DNA of 64,000 bases from Agromyces atrinae. Lineage in GTDB: Bacteria; Actinomycetota; Actinomycetes; Actinomycetales; Microbacteriaceae. Position numbers and translations under genes: made by a program. This document shows positions 37,020 to 44,852 of this stretch, one piece after another. Under the pieces are notes generated by a model. It made no database searches and was not told where the DNA came from. It saw only the letters and a program-made list of their open reading frames with translations. The stretch's first letter is position 1. Every line of letters begins with the position of its first letter. The stretch is from NCBI RefSeq assembly GCF_013407835.1, contig NZ_JACCBI010000001.1, forward strand, positions 3,410,001-3,474,000, in the 5' to 3' direction.

Positions 37020-38075
37020 GTGCCGCCAGTCGACCTGAACGAAGAAGGCGAGCGCGCAGACGGCGCTTCGACCACTTCGGTCGGCGACACCTCGGCGTTC
37101 CCCACGCGGCGTTCGCTGCGTGAGGCCGCCCAGCGCGCCGCTGCTGCTTCCGCATCGTCGAGTGCGGCGGATGACGCGGTCGCGGTCATTCCGGCTGCGA
37201 CGCCTGTCGCCGAGAAGCACGAGCCCGAGGCATCCGTCGCCGTTTCGGTCGCCGAGCCCGTACTCGATGTCGTTCCGGTGGCCGCCGCGCCTGCCGTGCC
37301 CGTCGCGCCGCGGCCGAGCCGCGGGCTGCGGCTTCCGCCGGCGCCCCCGCGCACGGGTTCCCGCCGCCGGGTCGCCGCGACGCTCCTCATCGTTCCCGCG
37401 CTCGTCGGCACCCTCGCTCTTCCCGCCTACGCCGCGGTGAAGGATGACGTCGACTTCGCGTCATCCGAGCAGTTCAGCCTGTCGGTCGCCGACGCCCAAG
37501 ACATCGATGTGTCGGGCCTCGCGACCGAGGCGACCGTCTCTCGCGATACGTACACCGCGGTCTCGGCCGCCGAGATCGAAGAGGCGACCGCACTCGCCGA
37601 GCAGGCCGCGCGCGAGCAGGCTGCGCGTGAGGCCGCCGAGAGCGGTCAGTTCGCGCAGGTCGGCGTGCAGGCCGAGGGCGACGACTACCCCTGGTGGAAC
37701 GAGACGCCCGATGACTTCGGCGGCGGACTCTCGCCGCTGCGCTACTACTACCGCGAGTGCGTCGACTTCGTCGCCTGGCGTCTGAACCGCGACGCCGGTG
37801 TGACGAGCGCGCCGTGGAAGTGGGATTGGTCGAACCTCGCCTCGGGCAGCGCGTACGCGTGGGCCGACGCCTGGTACTCGAAGGGCTGGCCCGTCTCGAG
37901 CGACCCCGTCGTCGGCGCCGTCGCGTGGTTCAACTACAACCACGTCGCCTACGTGCAGTCGATCCCCGGTGATGGCACCGTCGTGATCGAGGAGTACAAC
38001 CAGAACTCCGACCACTCGTACCACCGCCGCACGATCCCCATCGGCGAAGCGATCTACCTCTACCCGCCGGCGTAG
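37020..38075 (+). CDS. Secreted CHAP-domain peptidoglycan hydrolase
   Basis: An exported protein of 351 residues. A long Ala/Val/Pro-rich cytoplasmic stretch (~100 residues) precedes a signal helix ending TLALPAYAAV; then a spacer with SVADAQDIDV, VSRDTYTAV and AEIEEATALAEQAA related to the NlpC protein at 35239. The C-terminal CHAP domain has the catalytic Cys in YRECVDFVAWRLN and His in NHVAYVQSI. It probably cleaves peptidoglycan cross-bridges or amide bonds. I chose the GTG at 37020 because GGAAGGAAG stands six bases before it; an ATG at 36954 is also in frame. Confidence 0.88.
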   Translation: MPPVDLNEEGERADGASTTSVGDTSAFPTRRSLREAAQRAAAASASSSAADDAVAVIPAATPVAEKHEPEASVAVSVAEPVLDVVPVAAAPAVPVAPRPSRGLRLPPAPPRTGSRRRVAATLLIVPALVGTLALPAYAAVKDDVDFASSEQFSLSVADAQDIDVSGLATEATVSRDTYTAVSAAEIEEATALAEQAAREQAAREAAESGQFAQVGVQAEGDDYPWWNETPDDFGGGLSPLRYYYRECVDFVAWRLNRDAGVTSAPWKWDWSNLASGSAYAWADAWYSKGWPVSSDPVVGAVAWFNYNHVAYVQSIPGDGTVVIEEYNQNSDHSYHRRTIPIGEAIYLYPPA

Positions 38076-38113
38076 CTCGACGTTCGTTCGGCCTCGCTAA
38101 ACTGGGTCGGTCA

Positions 38114-38188
38114 GCCTCTGTAGCTCAATGGAAGAGCACCTCCGTCCTAAGGAGTTGGTTGGGGGTTCGAGTCCCTCCAGGGGCACCA
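38114..38188 (+). tRNA. tRNA-Arg (anticodon CCU), CCA encoded
   Basis: Acceptor stem 38114-38120 with 38178-38184, discriminator A and encoded CCA at 38186-38188. The anticodon CCT is at 38146-38148 in a seven-base loop, with a T-loop TTCGAGT. The anticodon stem has one C-T mismatch at its base. Confidence 0.96.
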
Positions 38189-38261
38189 GGTCTCACTCTC
38201 GACTGATTCTCTGTCGTGGCTGCACGGCTCCGACTTCGCGCCTGGTTGATGCCGGCCACCA

Positions 38262-38296
38262 CAAATATGACAAATATGATGTCAACGACATATTTG
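38262..38296 (+). promoter_or_regulatory. Palindromic operator of the XRE gene
   Basis: CAAATATG occurs at 38262-38269 and 38271-38278, and its exact inverse CATATTTG at 38289-38296. The inner pair forms a perfect 8-bp dyad with a 10-base spacer, immediately before the RBS and overlapping a TATGAT -10 (38275-38280). Autorepression by the HTH protein is likely. The AT-rich stretch contrasts with the surrounding DNA. Confidence 0.75.
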
Positions 38297-38308
38297 AGGA
38301 GGTCGCCT

Positions 38309-38884
38309 GTGGTCGACGCATCAACGCTCGTGCGCGCAGCGCGCAAGAGCCGAAGCCTCACGCAAGGGCAGCTCGCCGAGCTCGCTCAGAGTGATCAAGC
38401 CACGATCTCCCGATCCGAGAGCGGACGCGACGCCGAGTTCAGCACCGTCGATCGGTTGCTCGCCGGCGCAGGTCATCGCCTCTACTCGGCACCGACTCGC
38501 CGCGATGACGCCGCGACGGTCGGGGCTGAGATCAGACAGCGACTCCGTGACGGCGATAGGGATCGTGCGCTGCGGGCGCTCATCCAGCTGAACGACAACT
38601 TGCTTGCAGAGCGAGGTCTTGTGCGCGGTGTACTCGGCCTTGCCGAGCCCGAGACGACGAGAGACGCCGTGTGGGACGCAGCGCTCGCGGCCGTCGTCGC
38701 ATGGCGACTTCGCGATGAGGAGCTTCCGTTGCCGGAGTGGGTGAATGCCCCGAACAGGTTCCTCCGCGGGCGCCGAGGTCTCGCGATCGATGCTGCCGAT
38801 CCCCTCCCGCCGGACGCCGAGATCCCCGAGGAGTTCGCCAAGCGCGGCGTACTCGTCTGGCGCGATACCTTCGCTAGCGTCTAA
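38309..38884 (+). CDS. XRE-type HTH protein, possibly an orphan antitoxin
   Basis: A 191-residue protein with an N-terminal HTH (AARKSRSLTQGQLAELAQSD, then ATISRSESGR) and a ~120-residue helical C-terminus (LIQLNDNLLAERGLVRGVL; WRLRDEELPLPEWVNAP). Proteins with this C-terminal part are usually found next to a nucleotidyltransferase or other toxin; none is here, and the next gene is an unrelated nitroreductase. The GTG at 38309 follows GAGGAGG. Location just after tRNA-Arg suggests arrival by integration, but no integrase or repeated tRNA end was seen. Confidence 0.75.
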   Translation: MVDASTLVRAARKSRSLTQGQLAELAQSDQATISRSESGRDAEFSTVDRLLAGAGHRLYSAPTRRDDAATVGAEIRQRLRDGDRDRALRALIQLNDNLLAERGLVRGVLGLAEPETTRDAVWDAALAAVVAWRLRDEELPLPEWVNAPNRFLRGRRGLAIDAADPLPPDAEIPEEFAKRGVLVWRDTFASV

Positions 38885-39043
38885 CTGTGGCGACCGCTCG
38901 AACGTCGACGCTGGGCCTGAGAGGCCGATCGCCCGCCCCTCTATGACGTCGCGCGCCGTCTGTGTCGCCGCGTGACATCCAGACGCGGCGCGATCTCCCG
39001 GCGGCGAGAAGCTGGAGGAGAACTCGCGACGAAAGGTCCTGCC

Positions 39044-39670
39044 ATGTCTGACACGCTTCCGCTGAGCCTCGACGAGCTGCTCACGACGACGCGCGCGGTG
39101 CGGAAGCGCCTCGACCTCGAGCGACCCGTGCCGATCGAGGTCATCCGCGATGCCCTCGAGATCGCCCTCCAGGCGCCCTCCGGAGGTAACCGGCAGAAGT
39201 GGCACTGGATCATCGTCACCGATCCGGAGCAGCGCCGCATCGTCGCGAAGTACTACGCGGCCGCCTACGCCGAGTACGCCAAGAACCAACCCGAGAACGT
39301 GACGGCCGAGCGCGAGCGCATCCTCTCGAGTTCCACGCATCTCGCGAACGTGATCGATCAGGTGCCGGTGCTGATCATCGGCGCCATCGACACCGGCACC
39401 GCCGAACTCCCCGCAGCCAACCAGGCGGGCACGTGGGGTTCCGTTCTTCCCGCTGCGTGGAACCTCGCGCTCGCCCTCCGCGCGCGCGGACTCGGCTCGA
39501 CCTGGACGACCCTGCACCTCGCGCACGAGCGTGAGGTCGCTGAGGCGCTCGGCTTGCCCGACACGGTGCACCAGGGAGTGCTGCTTCCCGTGGCGTACAC
39601 GAAGGGCGTCGACTTCAAGCCGGGGCCGCGGGTCTCGCTCGACGACGTCGTGCACCTCGATCGCTGGTAG
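39044..39670 (+). CDS. Nitroreductase family protein
   Basis: FMN-dependent oxidoreductase of 208 residues, distinct from the smaller one at 16794. RAVRKRLDLERPVPIEVI and ALQAPSGGNRQKWHWIIV are the FMN-binding parts, and GLGSTWTTLHL the later flavin-contact region. The ATG at 39044 gives the usual start. Substrate unknown. Its stop lies seven bases before the remnant of a minus-strand hydrolase. Confidence 0.88.
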   Translation: MSDTLPLSLDELLTTTRAVRKRLDLERPVPIEVIRDALEIALQAPSGGNRQKWHWIIVTDPEQRRIVAKYYAAAYAEYAKNQPENVTAERERILSSSTHLANVIDQVPVLIIGAIDTGTAELPAANQAGTWGSVLPAAWNLALALRARGLGSTWTTLHLAHEREVAEALGLPDTVHQGVLLPVAYTKGVDFKPGPRVSLDDVVHLDRW

Positions 39671-39677
39671 CGACCGA

Positions 39678-39840
39678 TCACCGCAGCGCCCGAAGGAACT
39701 CGCGGATGTCGCTGACGAGCGTCTCGGGCTCCTCGAGCGCCGCGAAGTGACCGCCGCGGTCCTCGACGTCGGTCCAGCGGACGATGGTGTGGTCGTCCTC
39801 GACGAAGCGGCGGATGCCGATGTCGTGCGCGAAGCAGTCG
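39678..39840 (-). pseudogene. 3' remnant of an epoxide hydrolase-like alpha/beta hydrolase
   Basis: The last ~54 codons of a hydrolase, ending with FVEDDHTIVRWTDVEDRGGHFAALEEPETLVSDIREFL, which is the typical epoxide-hydrolase C-terminus with the catalytic His in GGHFAA. Everything upstream, including the nucleophile and lid, is missing. At about 39840 the sequence changes to the antisense of a WYL regulator, so the 5' part was deleted. No start codon remains. Confidence 0.75.
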
Positions 39841-40461
39841 CTCTCGGCCGAGACGCGGGAGCGCATCTCGTCGGTCGAGCAGGCGATCGTGCCGCTCGGC
39901 GGCGCCGGCGACGTCGACCTCGAGACGGTGACGGTCATCGCCCGCGCCATCCGCGAATCGCGTTCGCTGCGCATCGACTACCGCCGTCACGACGGCACCG
40001 AGGTGCGCCGCACGATCGAACCCCACCGCATCGTGCACACCGGCACCCGTTGGTACGTCGTCGCGCGCGACCCCGATCGCGACGCGTGGCGCACGCTGCG
40101 ACTCGATCGGATGACACCCCGCCTTCCTCTCGGAAAGCCGTTCGCTCCGCGGGAGATTCCCGACGAGGCTGTGCGCGAGTTCACGACGCACAGCATCACC
40201 GCGGCGCCGTATCGGTATCGATACCGCGTGCGCATGCACGCTCCCGCCGCCGAGGTCGCCGCCCACTTCGGGCCGTCGATCGCGGCCGTCACGGCCCTCG
40301 ACGACGAGACGTGCGAGCTCACCGCGGGCACCGGATCGCCCGAGGAGTTCGCGCTCTACATCGGCACGACGGGAATCGACTTCGACGTGCTCTACGGCGA
40401 CGACCTGCGCGTCACGCTGCGTGACTTGAGCGCGAGGTTCGCGAGTGCCGCGGAATCGTGA
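39841..40461 (+). pseudogene. 3' remnant of a YafY-type WYL regulator
   Basis: About 205 codons of a transcriptional regulator: the end of the middle region (SSVEQAIVPLGG), the WYL domain (SLRIDYRRHDG; EPHRIVHTGTRWYVVARD; WRTLRLDRM) and the C-terminal extension are intact. The N-terminal DNA-binding domain (~100 residues) is absent and the frame starts inside a former hydrolase gene. It is the right half of a deletion scar with 39678-39840. A truncated product could be made from an internal start, but it could not bind DNA. Confidence 0.75.
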
Positions 40462-40564
40462 GGGCACTCCGCCGCGCGAACTCCCTCGCGCGACGGATGT
40501 GGACCGCGATGCCTGCGCGTAACGTGGATTGCATCGAGATCCACCGAGGGAACGGGAGACGACG

Positions 40565-40828
40565 ATGGCCGTACGCACCTTTTCAGACTTCATGAAGTCC
40601 GGCACCGGCGGGGCCGAGTGGTACTTCATCGGCGCGACCTTCGCCTTCGCGAGTTCATCGCTCGGGCTCATCGGCACGGGCTGGCCGTGGACGATCATCT
40701 CGCTCGTGATCGGGTTCGCGCTCGTCGTCGCCGGCGGTGTGGTCTGGAGCAACGCGGCCAGGAAGTGGACGCCGCCCGAGGCTGAGCCCGACGCGACGCA
40801 GCCAGATGGCACCTCGCCGCACGCCTGA
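40565..40828 (+). CDS. Small membrane protein, two predicted helices
   Basis: An 87-residue product with hydrophobic segments at ~20-38 and ~43-62 (WTIISLVIGFALVVAGGVVW) and a hydrophilic, acidic C-terminus. ATG at 40565 follows GGGAGACGACG. No family recognised and no operon partner visible. Confidence 0.65.
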   Translation: MAVRTFSDFMKSGTGGAEWYFIGATFAFASSSLGLIGTGWPWTIISLVIGFALVVAGGVVWSNAARKWTPPEAEPDATQPDGTSPHA

Positions 40829-40936
40829 TCGAGCGCCGAACGAGATCACTGGGAAGCCTCCGAGAGTTGTGCCCCCTTCGGGGGTCATCTGTGGTTCACT
40901 ATGTGTCGACACACCGTCATGACGATTGGGGGAACC

Positions 40937-41197
40937 ATGAAGATTTCACGCAGATTCGCCGCTGCATTCCTGGCTGTCGGACTCGTCGGGGGAGCGGGCA
41001 TCGTCGCCGCAGCTCCGGCGCAGGCCGTCACCGAGACCCGTGAGAACTACACCGGCTACTCGACCCAGGCGCGTTGCAATTCCGAGAAGACGTGGACGAT
41101 GAACCGTCTGCGCTCGACCGGAAAAGAGATCACCGCTCACACTCCGTGCCACTACAACGGCGCCCAGAAGTGGAAGTTCCAGGTCTGGTATATCTGA
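40937..41197 (+). CDS. Small secreted protein with two cysteines
   Basis: An 86-residue precursor: signal peptide MKISRRFAAAFLAVGLVGGA with cleavage after APAQA (~35), leaving a ~50-residue mature part (TETRENYTGYSTQARCNSEK; HTPCHYNGAQKWKFQVWYI). Two Cys could form one disulfide. The aromatic, basic mature peptide resembles small exported actinobacterial proteins of unknown role. RBS GGGGGAA. A long hairpin follows at once, so the gene is monocistronic. Confidence 0.75.
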   Translation: MKISRRFAAAFLAVGLVGGAGIVAAAPAQAVTETRENYTGYSTQARCNSEKTWTMNRLRSTGKEITAHTPCHYNGAQKWKFQVWYI

Positions 41198-41199
41198 CC

Positions 41200-41258
41200 C
41201 GCAATGCCCCGAAGTGCTCCGGTTCGTGACCTCGTCACGGCCGGAGCATTTCGCATTG
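41200..41258. terminator. Long hairpin after the small secreted protein gene
   Basis: TGCTCCGG (41215-41222) pairs with CCGGAGCA (41241-41248), with an inner GTGAC/GTCAC stem and TTTCG after it; GCAATGC and GCATTGC extend the structure outward. It separates convergent genes. Confidence 0.7.
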
Positions 41259-41270
41259 CGGCGCGCTCGC

Positions 41271-41870
41271 TCAGCTTCCGTCGCGGAAGTCGCTGACGAT
41301 CGCGTGGCTGTAGGCGACCTCAGAGAACTCGGCGACGCACGTCGGCCCGAGCGGGGCCTGTGACAGGAATCCGACCGTCACGGGCCCGCTCGCGTGCAGC
41401 CGGAAGTAGCGCACGAAGTCGTAGGTCACGCCGTCGGCGGACGAGTGGAACACCCAGGCGTCGCCTCGGCGCGTGATGCGCAGGTAGACGGCGTCGTCGT
41501 GCACGAGCGTCGAATTGCAGTCATCCGAATAGTCGTTCGTGACGACCGAGACGACCATGGCCTGGCCCTGCGGAGAGTTCTCGAAGCAGAGCTTCGCCCA
41601 GTGGTCGCGATCGCCCCAGATGGCGAGTGCTCCGGCGTCGAACGTCGTGCGCTCGCCGAGCACACGCACGCGCGCGGAGAGCGAGAAGTCGCCCACCGGT
41701 TCCAAGCCGAGCAGCGCGGCGGCGTGCTGCTGCGGCCCACCACCCGCATCGTTCGACCAGTCGGCCCCGGCCTCCGAGACCACGCGGAGCGCGCCGGGGC
41801 CGACGACGTCGGCGGTTCCGGGGTGCGTGGCCCACGAGAGAGCGGGGAGTCCGGGGAGTTCGATCGTCAT
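41271..41870 (-). CDS. DUF1349 (concanavalin A-like) protein
   Basis: A 199-residue cytosolic beta-sandwich protein of the DUF1349 family. Visible landmarks are DFSLSARVRVLGERTTFDAGAL, HWAKLCFENSPQG and LRITRRGDAWVFHSSADG. Such domains look like carbohydrate-binding folds. It follows a LacI-type regulator gene on the same strand at 88 bases and may be regulated by it. Confidence 0.82.
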   Translation of the reverse strand: MTIELPGLPALSWATHPGTADVVGPGALRVVSEAGADWSNDAGGGPQQHAAALLGLEPVGDFSLSARVRVLGERTTFDAGALAIWGDRDHWAKLCFENSPQGQAMVVSVVTNDYSDDCNSTLVHDDAVYLRITRRGDAWVFHSSADGVTYDFVRYFRLHASGPVTVGFLSQAPLGPTCVAEFSEVAYSHAIVSDFRDGS

Positions 41871-41958
41871 GGGGGAGTCCTCTCGAGGGCGGCGGTGCGG
41901 CAGCAGTCAGAGTAGCCGCCGCGCCACGTCGGATCGGCCGAGTCGCCCGTGTTACCGG

Positions 41959-43005
41959 TTACGGATTCCGCGATCCGATCGTCGACTCTCGAGCTTGCAC
42001 CGCGACGTCGAGGTAGTCGGCGGGGTCGGGCTTCGAGGTGCCGCGCATCGACGCGATGAGGGTGCGGGCGGCGAGCCGGCCTTCGCTCATGAGGTCGTGA
42101 CGCACCGAGGAGAGGGGCGGATCGGTGTGCGGGCTGTTCGGGGAGTCGTCGACGCCGAGCACAGCGATGTCGTCGGGCACGCCGATCGAGCGTGCGCGAA
42201 GAGCGTGCAGCACACCGAACGCCATCTCGTCGTTCGCGGCGAAGACCGCGTCGTGCTCGGCCGGGTCGAGACCCATCATCGCGGCGAAGCCCGCTTCCGC
42301 AGTCCACTCGCCGGGAGCGCCCACCTGAACACGGAGGCCGTGGAGCCGCGCTCGGTCGACGAAGGCGCCGGTGCGGTGCCGGGCCGCGAGTGAATCAGCA
42401 GGGCCGGGGACGACGAGCACACGCCTCCGCCCGAGCTCGGCGACGTGGTCGGCCGCCGCGCGCCCGATGAGCTCCTCGGCGCCCGGCTCGTCGTGACTGC
42501 CGCGGTCGAGGTGTTCGTCGATGTAGAGCGGCGACCGCGTGGGCGACGCGGTGAGGGCATCGCGCACCGGTTGCGTCTGCACGAGGGCGAGGATGCCGGC
42601 GGTGACGCCGTCGAAACGGCGGAGCGCAGCGAGCGCGTCGCGTCGTCGATCCGGTCCGTCGGCCGTCGCGAGCTCGAACCGATAGCCGGCCTGCTGCAAC
42701 TCGTCGAGTGCGCCCACGAAGTTGCCGTGCGCGCCGGTCTCGGAGATCTGCTCGATGATGATGCCGATGCGCTCGCTGCGAGCCGCAGAGAACGAGAGGG
42801 CCGCCGCCGTCTCGTTCCGCGTGAATCCGAGCTCGGCGATCGCGCGCCTCACGGCGTCGCGGGTCGCGGGGGCGACGTTCGGGTGGTCGTTGAGAACCCG
42901 CGACACCGTCGCGTGCGAGACGAAAGCGACGCGCGCGACGTCATAGATGGTCGGTGGAAGCGCGGCTGCATCGTCGCGAGAGGGAGTGTCCACCGCTGCG
43001 ACCAT
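41959..43005 (-). CDS. LacI-family transcriptional regulator
   Basis: A 348-residue repressor: LacI HTH (TIYDVARVAFVSHATVSRVLND) with hinge, then a periplasmic-binding-protein-like sensor domain (IGIIIEQISETG; FAANDEMAFGVLHALR; VDDSPNSPHTDPPLSSVRHD). The HTH turn normally reads AGVS; here it is AFVS, an unusual Gly-to-Phe change. ATG at 43005. Target genes may include the downstream DUF1349 gene; the GH42 gene at 48345 is another possibility. Confidence 0.88.
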   Translation of the reverse strand: MVAAVDTPSRDDAAALPPTIYDVARVAFVSHATVSRVLNDHPNVAPATRDAVRRAIAELGFTRNETAAALSFSAARSERIGIIIEQISETGAHGNFVGALDELQQAGYRFELATADGPDRRRDALAALRRFDGVTAGILALVQTQPVRDALTASPTRSPLYIDEHLDRGSHDEPGAEELIGRAAADHVAELGRRRVLVVPGPADSLAARHRTGAFVDRARLHGLRVQVGAPGEWTAEAGFAAMMGLDPAEHDAVFAANDEMAFGVLHALRARSIGVPDDIAVLGVDDSPNSPHTDPPLSSVRHDLMSEGRLAARTLIASMRGTSKPDPADYLDVAVQARESTIGSRNP

Positions 43006-43138
43006 ACCCGACGTCTGTGTCGTATGGCGCTCGGCGCATACGCCTCGATTCGACGGGCCGTGGTGCCGTGACCCGATCCTGGGAGCCACGCCCAGTGCAC
43101 CCGACTACGGTTGAGGGGCCGACCGAGAGGAACCCCGC

Positions 43139-44842
43139 ATGTCGATTTCGAGTCCCTACGCTTCGAAGCCCTGGCTCTCGGCCTATGCGCCCGGTGTGCC
43201 CGCCGAGATCGACACGGTCAGCCAGACCCTGACCGACATGATCGATGCGAGCGTCGCGACGTACGGCCGATCTGTCGCCCTCGAGTTCTTCGGTGCCGAG
43301 ACCTCGTACCGCACGCTCGGCGACCAGATCGCCCGTGCCGCCGAGGGACTCCGCCGCATGGGCGTGAAGAAGGGCGATCGCGTCGCGCTCGTGCTTCCGA
43401 ACTGCCCGCAGCACGTCGCGGCGTTCTACGCGATCCTCCGACTCGGCGCGATCGTCGTCGAGCACAACCCGCTCTACACCGCCCGCGAGCTCCGTCACCA
43501 GTTCGAAGACCACCGCGCACGCTTCGCGATCGTGTGGGACAAGGTCTACGACACCGTCGCCGGCTTCCCCGCCGATCTCGAACTGCAGCGCATCGTGAGC
43601 GTCGACATCACCGAGGCTCTGCCGCTCGGCAAGCGCCTCGCCCTCAAGCTCCCCATCCCGAAGGCACGCCGCCTGCGCGCGCAGCTCACCGAGACGCCGC
43701 AGGCCCGGCGCCCCTACCCCTGGTCGAAGCTCGTCGGCCACTCGCGCATCTCGCGTCGCGCCCCGCGCCCCGGCCTCGACGACACCGCCCTGCTGCAGTA
43801 CACGAGCGGCACGACCGGCTCGCCGAAGGGCGCGATCCTCACCCACCGCAACCTGCGCGCGAACGCCATGCAGGGCGAGGCGTGGGTGCCCGGACTGAAG
43901 GCGGGCGAAGAAACCTTCTACGGCGTCCTCCCGCTCTTCCACGCCTACGGGATGACGCTGTGCCTGACGTTCGCCGTGAGCATCGGGGCGCGCCTCGTGC
44001 TCTTCCCGAAGTTCGACGTCGGCCTCGTCACCGACGCCGCTCGACGCACGCCGCCGACGTTCCTGCCTGCCGTACCGCCGATCTACGACCAGCTCGCGCG
44101 CGCATCGGAGCGCGGCACGATCGACCTCTCGACGGTGCGCTTCGCGATCTCGGGCGCGATGAGCCTTCCCGTCGCGACCGTCGACCGTTGGGAGGAGGCG
44201 ACCGGTGGCCTCCTCGTCGAGGGGTACGGCATGACCGAGACATCCCCCGTCGCCCTCGGCAACCCGATCGGGCCGAGCCGGCGCCCCGGCACGGTCGGTG
44301 TGCCGTTCCCGAGCACGGAGATCCGTGTCGTCGACCCGGCCGACCCGTCGGTCGAGCGCCCCGCCGGCGAGGCGGGCGAACTGCTCCTCCGCGGACCGCA
44401 GGTGTTCCAGGGCTACTGGGGTCGCCCCGGTGACACGGCCGCGACGCTCCTCGCGGGCGGATGGCTGCGCACCGGCGACATCGTGACGGTGTCGGACGAC
44501 GGCTTCGTGAGCATCGTCGACCGTCTGAAGGAACTCATCATCACGGGCGGCTTCAACGTCTCGCCGACCGAGGTCGAAGAGACGCTGCAGTCCCACCCGG
44601 ATGTCGCGGATGCGGCCGTCGTCGGACTCGTGCACGCCGGGGGAGGCGAGCAGGTGACCGCGGCCGTCGTGCCGCGCGAGGGCGCGACGTTCGATGCCGA
44701 GGCGCTGCGCGACTACTGCCGTCTGCACCTCGCCGCGTACAAGGTTCCCCGACGCATCATCGAGGTCGACGACCTGCCGCGGTCGCTCATCGGCAAGGTT
44801 CTTCGCCGCGAGGTGCGTGACCGCCTCGTCGAGAAGGGCTAG
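43139..44842 (+). CDS. Long-chain acyl-CoA synthetase (FadD-like)
   Basis: Adenylate-forming ligase of 567 residues that activates a carboxylic acid with ATP and CoA. Motif A is YTSGTTGSPKGAILTH, then GYGMTETSP (A5), GWLRTGDIV (A7), the hinge DRLKELIITGGFNVSP (A8) and the catalytic Lys near the end in LIGKVLRRE (A10). The order and length match FadD proteins; chain length cannot be told. RBS GAGAGGAA. It is divergent from the lacI gene. Confidence 0.9.
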   Translation: MSISSPYASKPWLSAYAPGVPAEIDTVSQTLTDMIDASVATYGRSVALEFFGAETSYRTLGDQIARAAEGLRRMGVKKGDRVALVLPNCPQHVAAFYAILRLGAIVVEHNPLYTARELRHQFEDHRARFAIVWDKVYDTVAGFPADLELQRIVSVDITEALPLGKRLALKLPIPKARRLRAQLTETPQARRPYPWSKLVGHSRISRRAPRPGLDDTALLQYTSGTTGSPKGAILTHRNLRANAMQGEAWVPGLKAGEETFYGVLPLFHAYGMTLCLTFAVSIGARLVLFPKFDVGLVTDAARRTPPTFLPAVPPIYDQLARASERGTIDLSTVRFAISGAMSLPVATVDRWEEATGGLLVEGYGMTETSPVALGNPIGPSRRPGTVGVPFPSTEIRVVDPADPSVERPAGEAGELLLRGPQVFQGYWGRPGDTAATLLAGGWLRTGDIVTVSDDGFVSIVDRLKELIITGGFNVSPTEVEETLQSHPDVADAAVVGLVHAGGGEQVTAAVVPREGATFDAEALRDYCRLHLAAYKVPRRIIEVDDLPRSLIGKVLRREVRDRLVEKG

Positions 44843-44852
44843 GCGCCGCGGC

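Noticed and set aside
38114-38188. Genomic island attachment site at tRNA-Arg
   Set aside because: No direct repeat of the tRNA 3' end and no integrase were found in the window.
39678-40461. Intact WYL regulator gene starting at 39784
   Set aside because: The first ~20 codons are antisense to the hydrolase remnant and no DNA-binding domain is encoded, so it is called a pseudogene.
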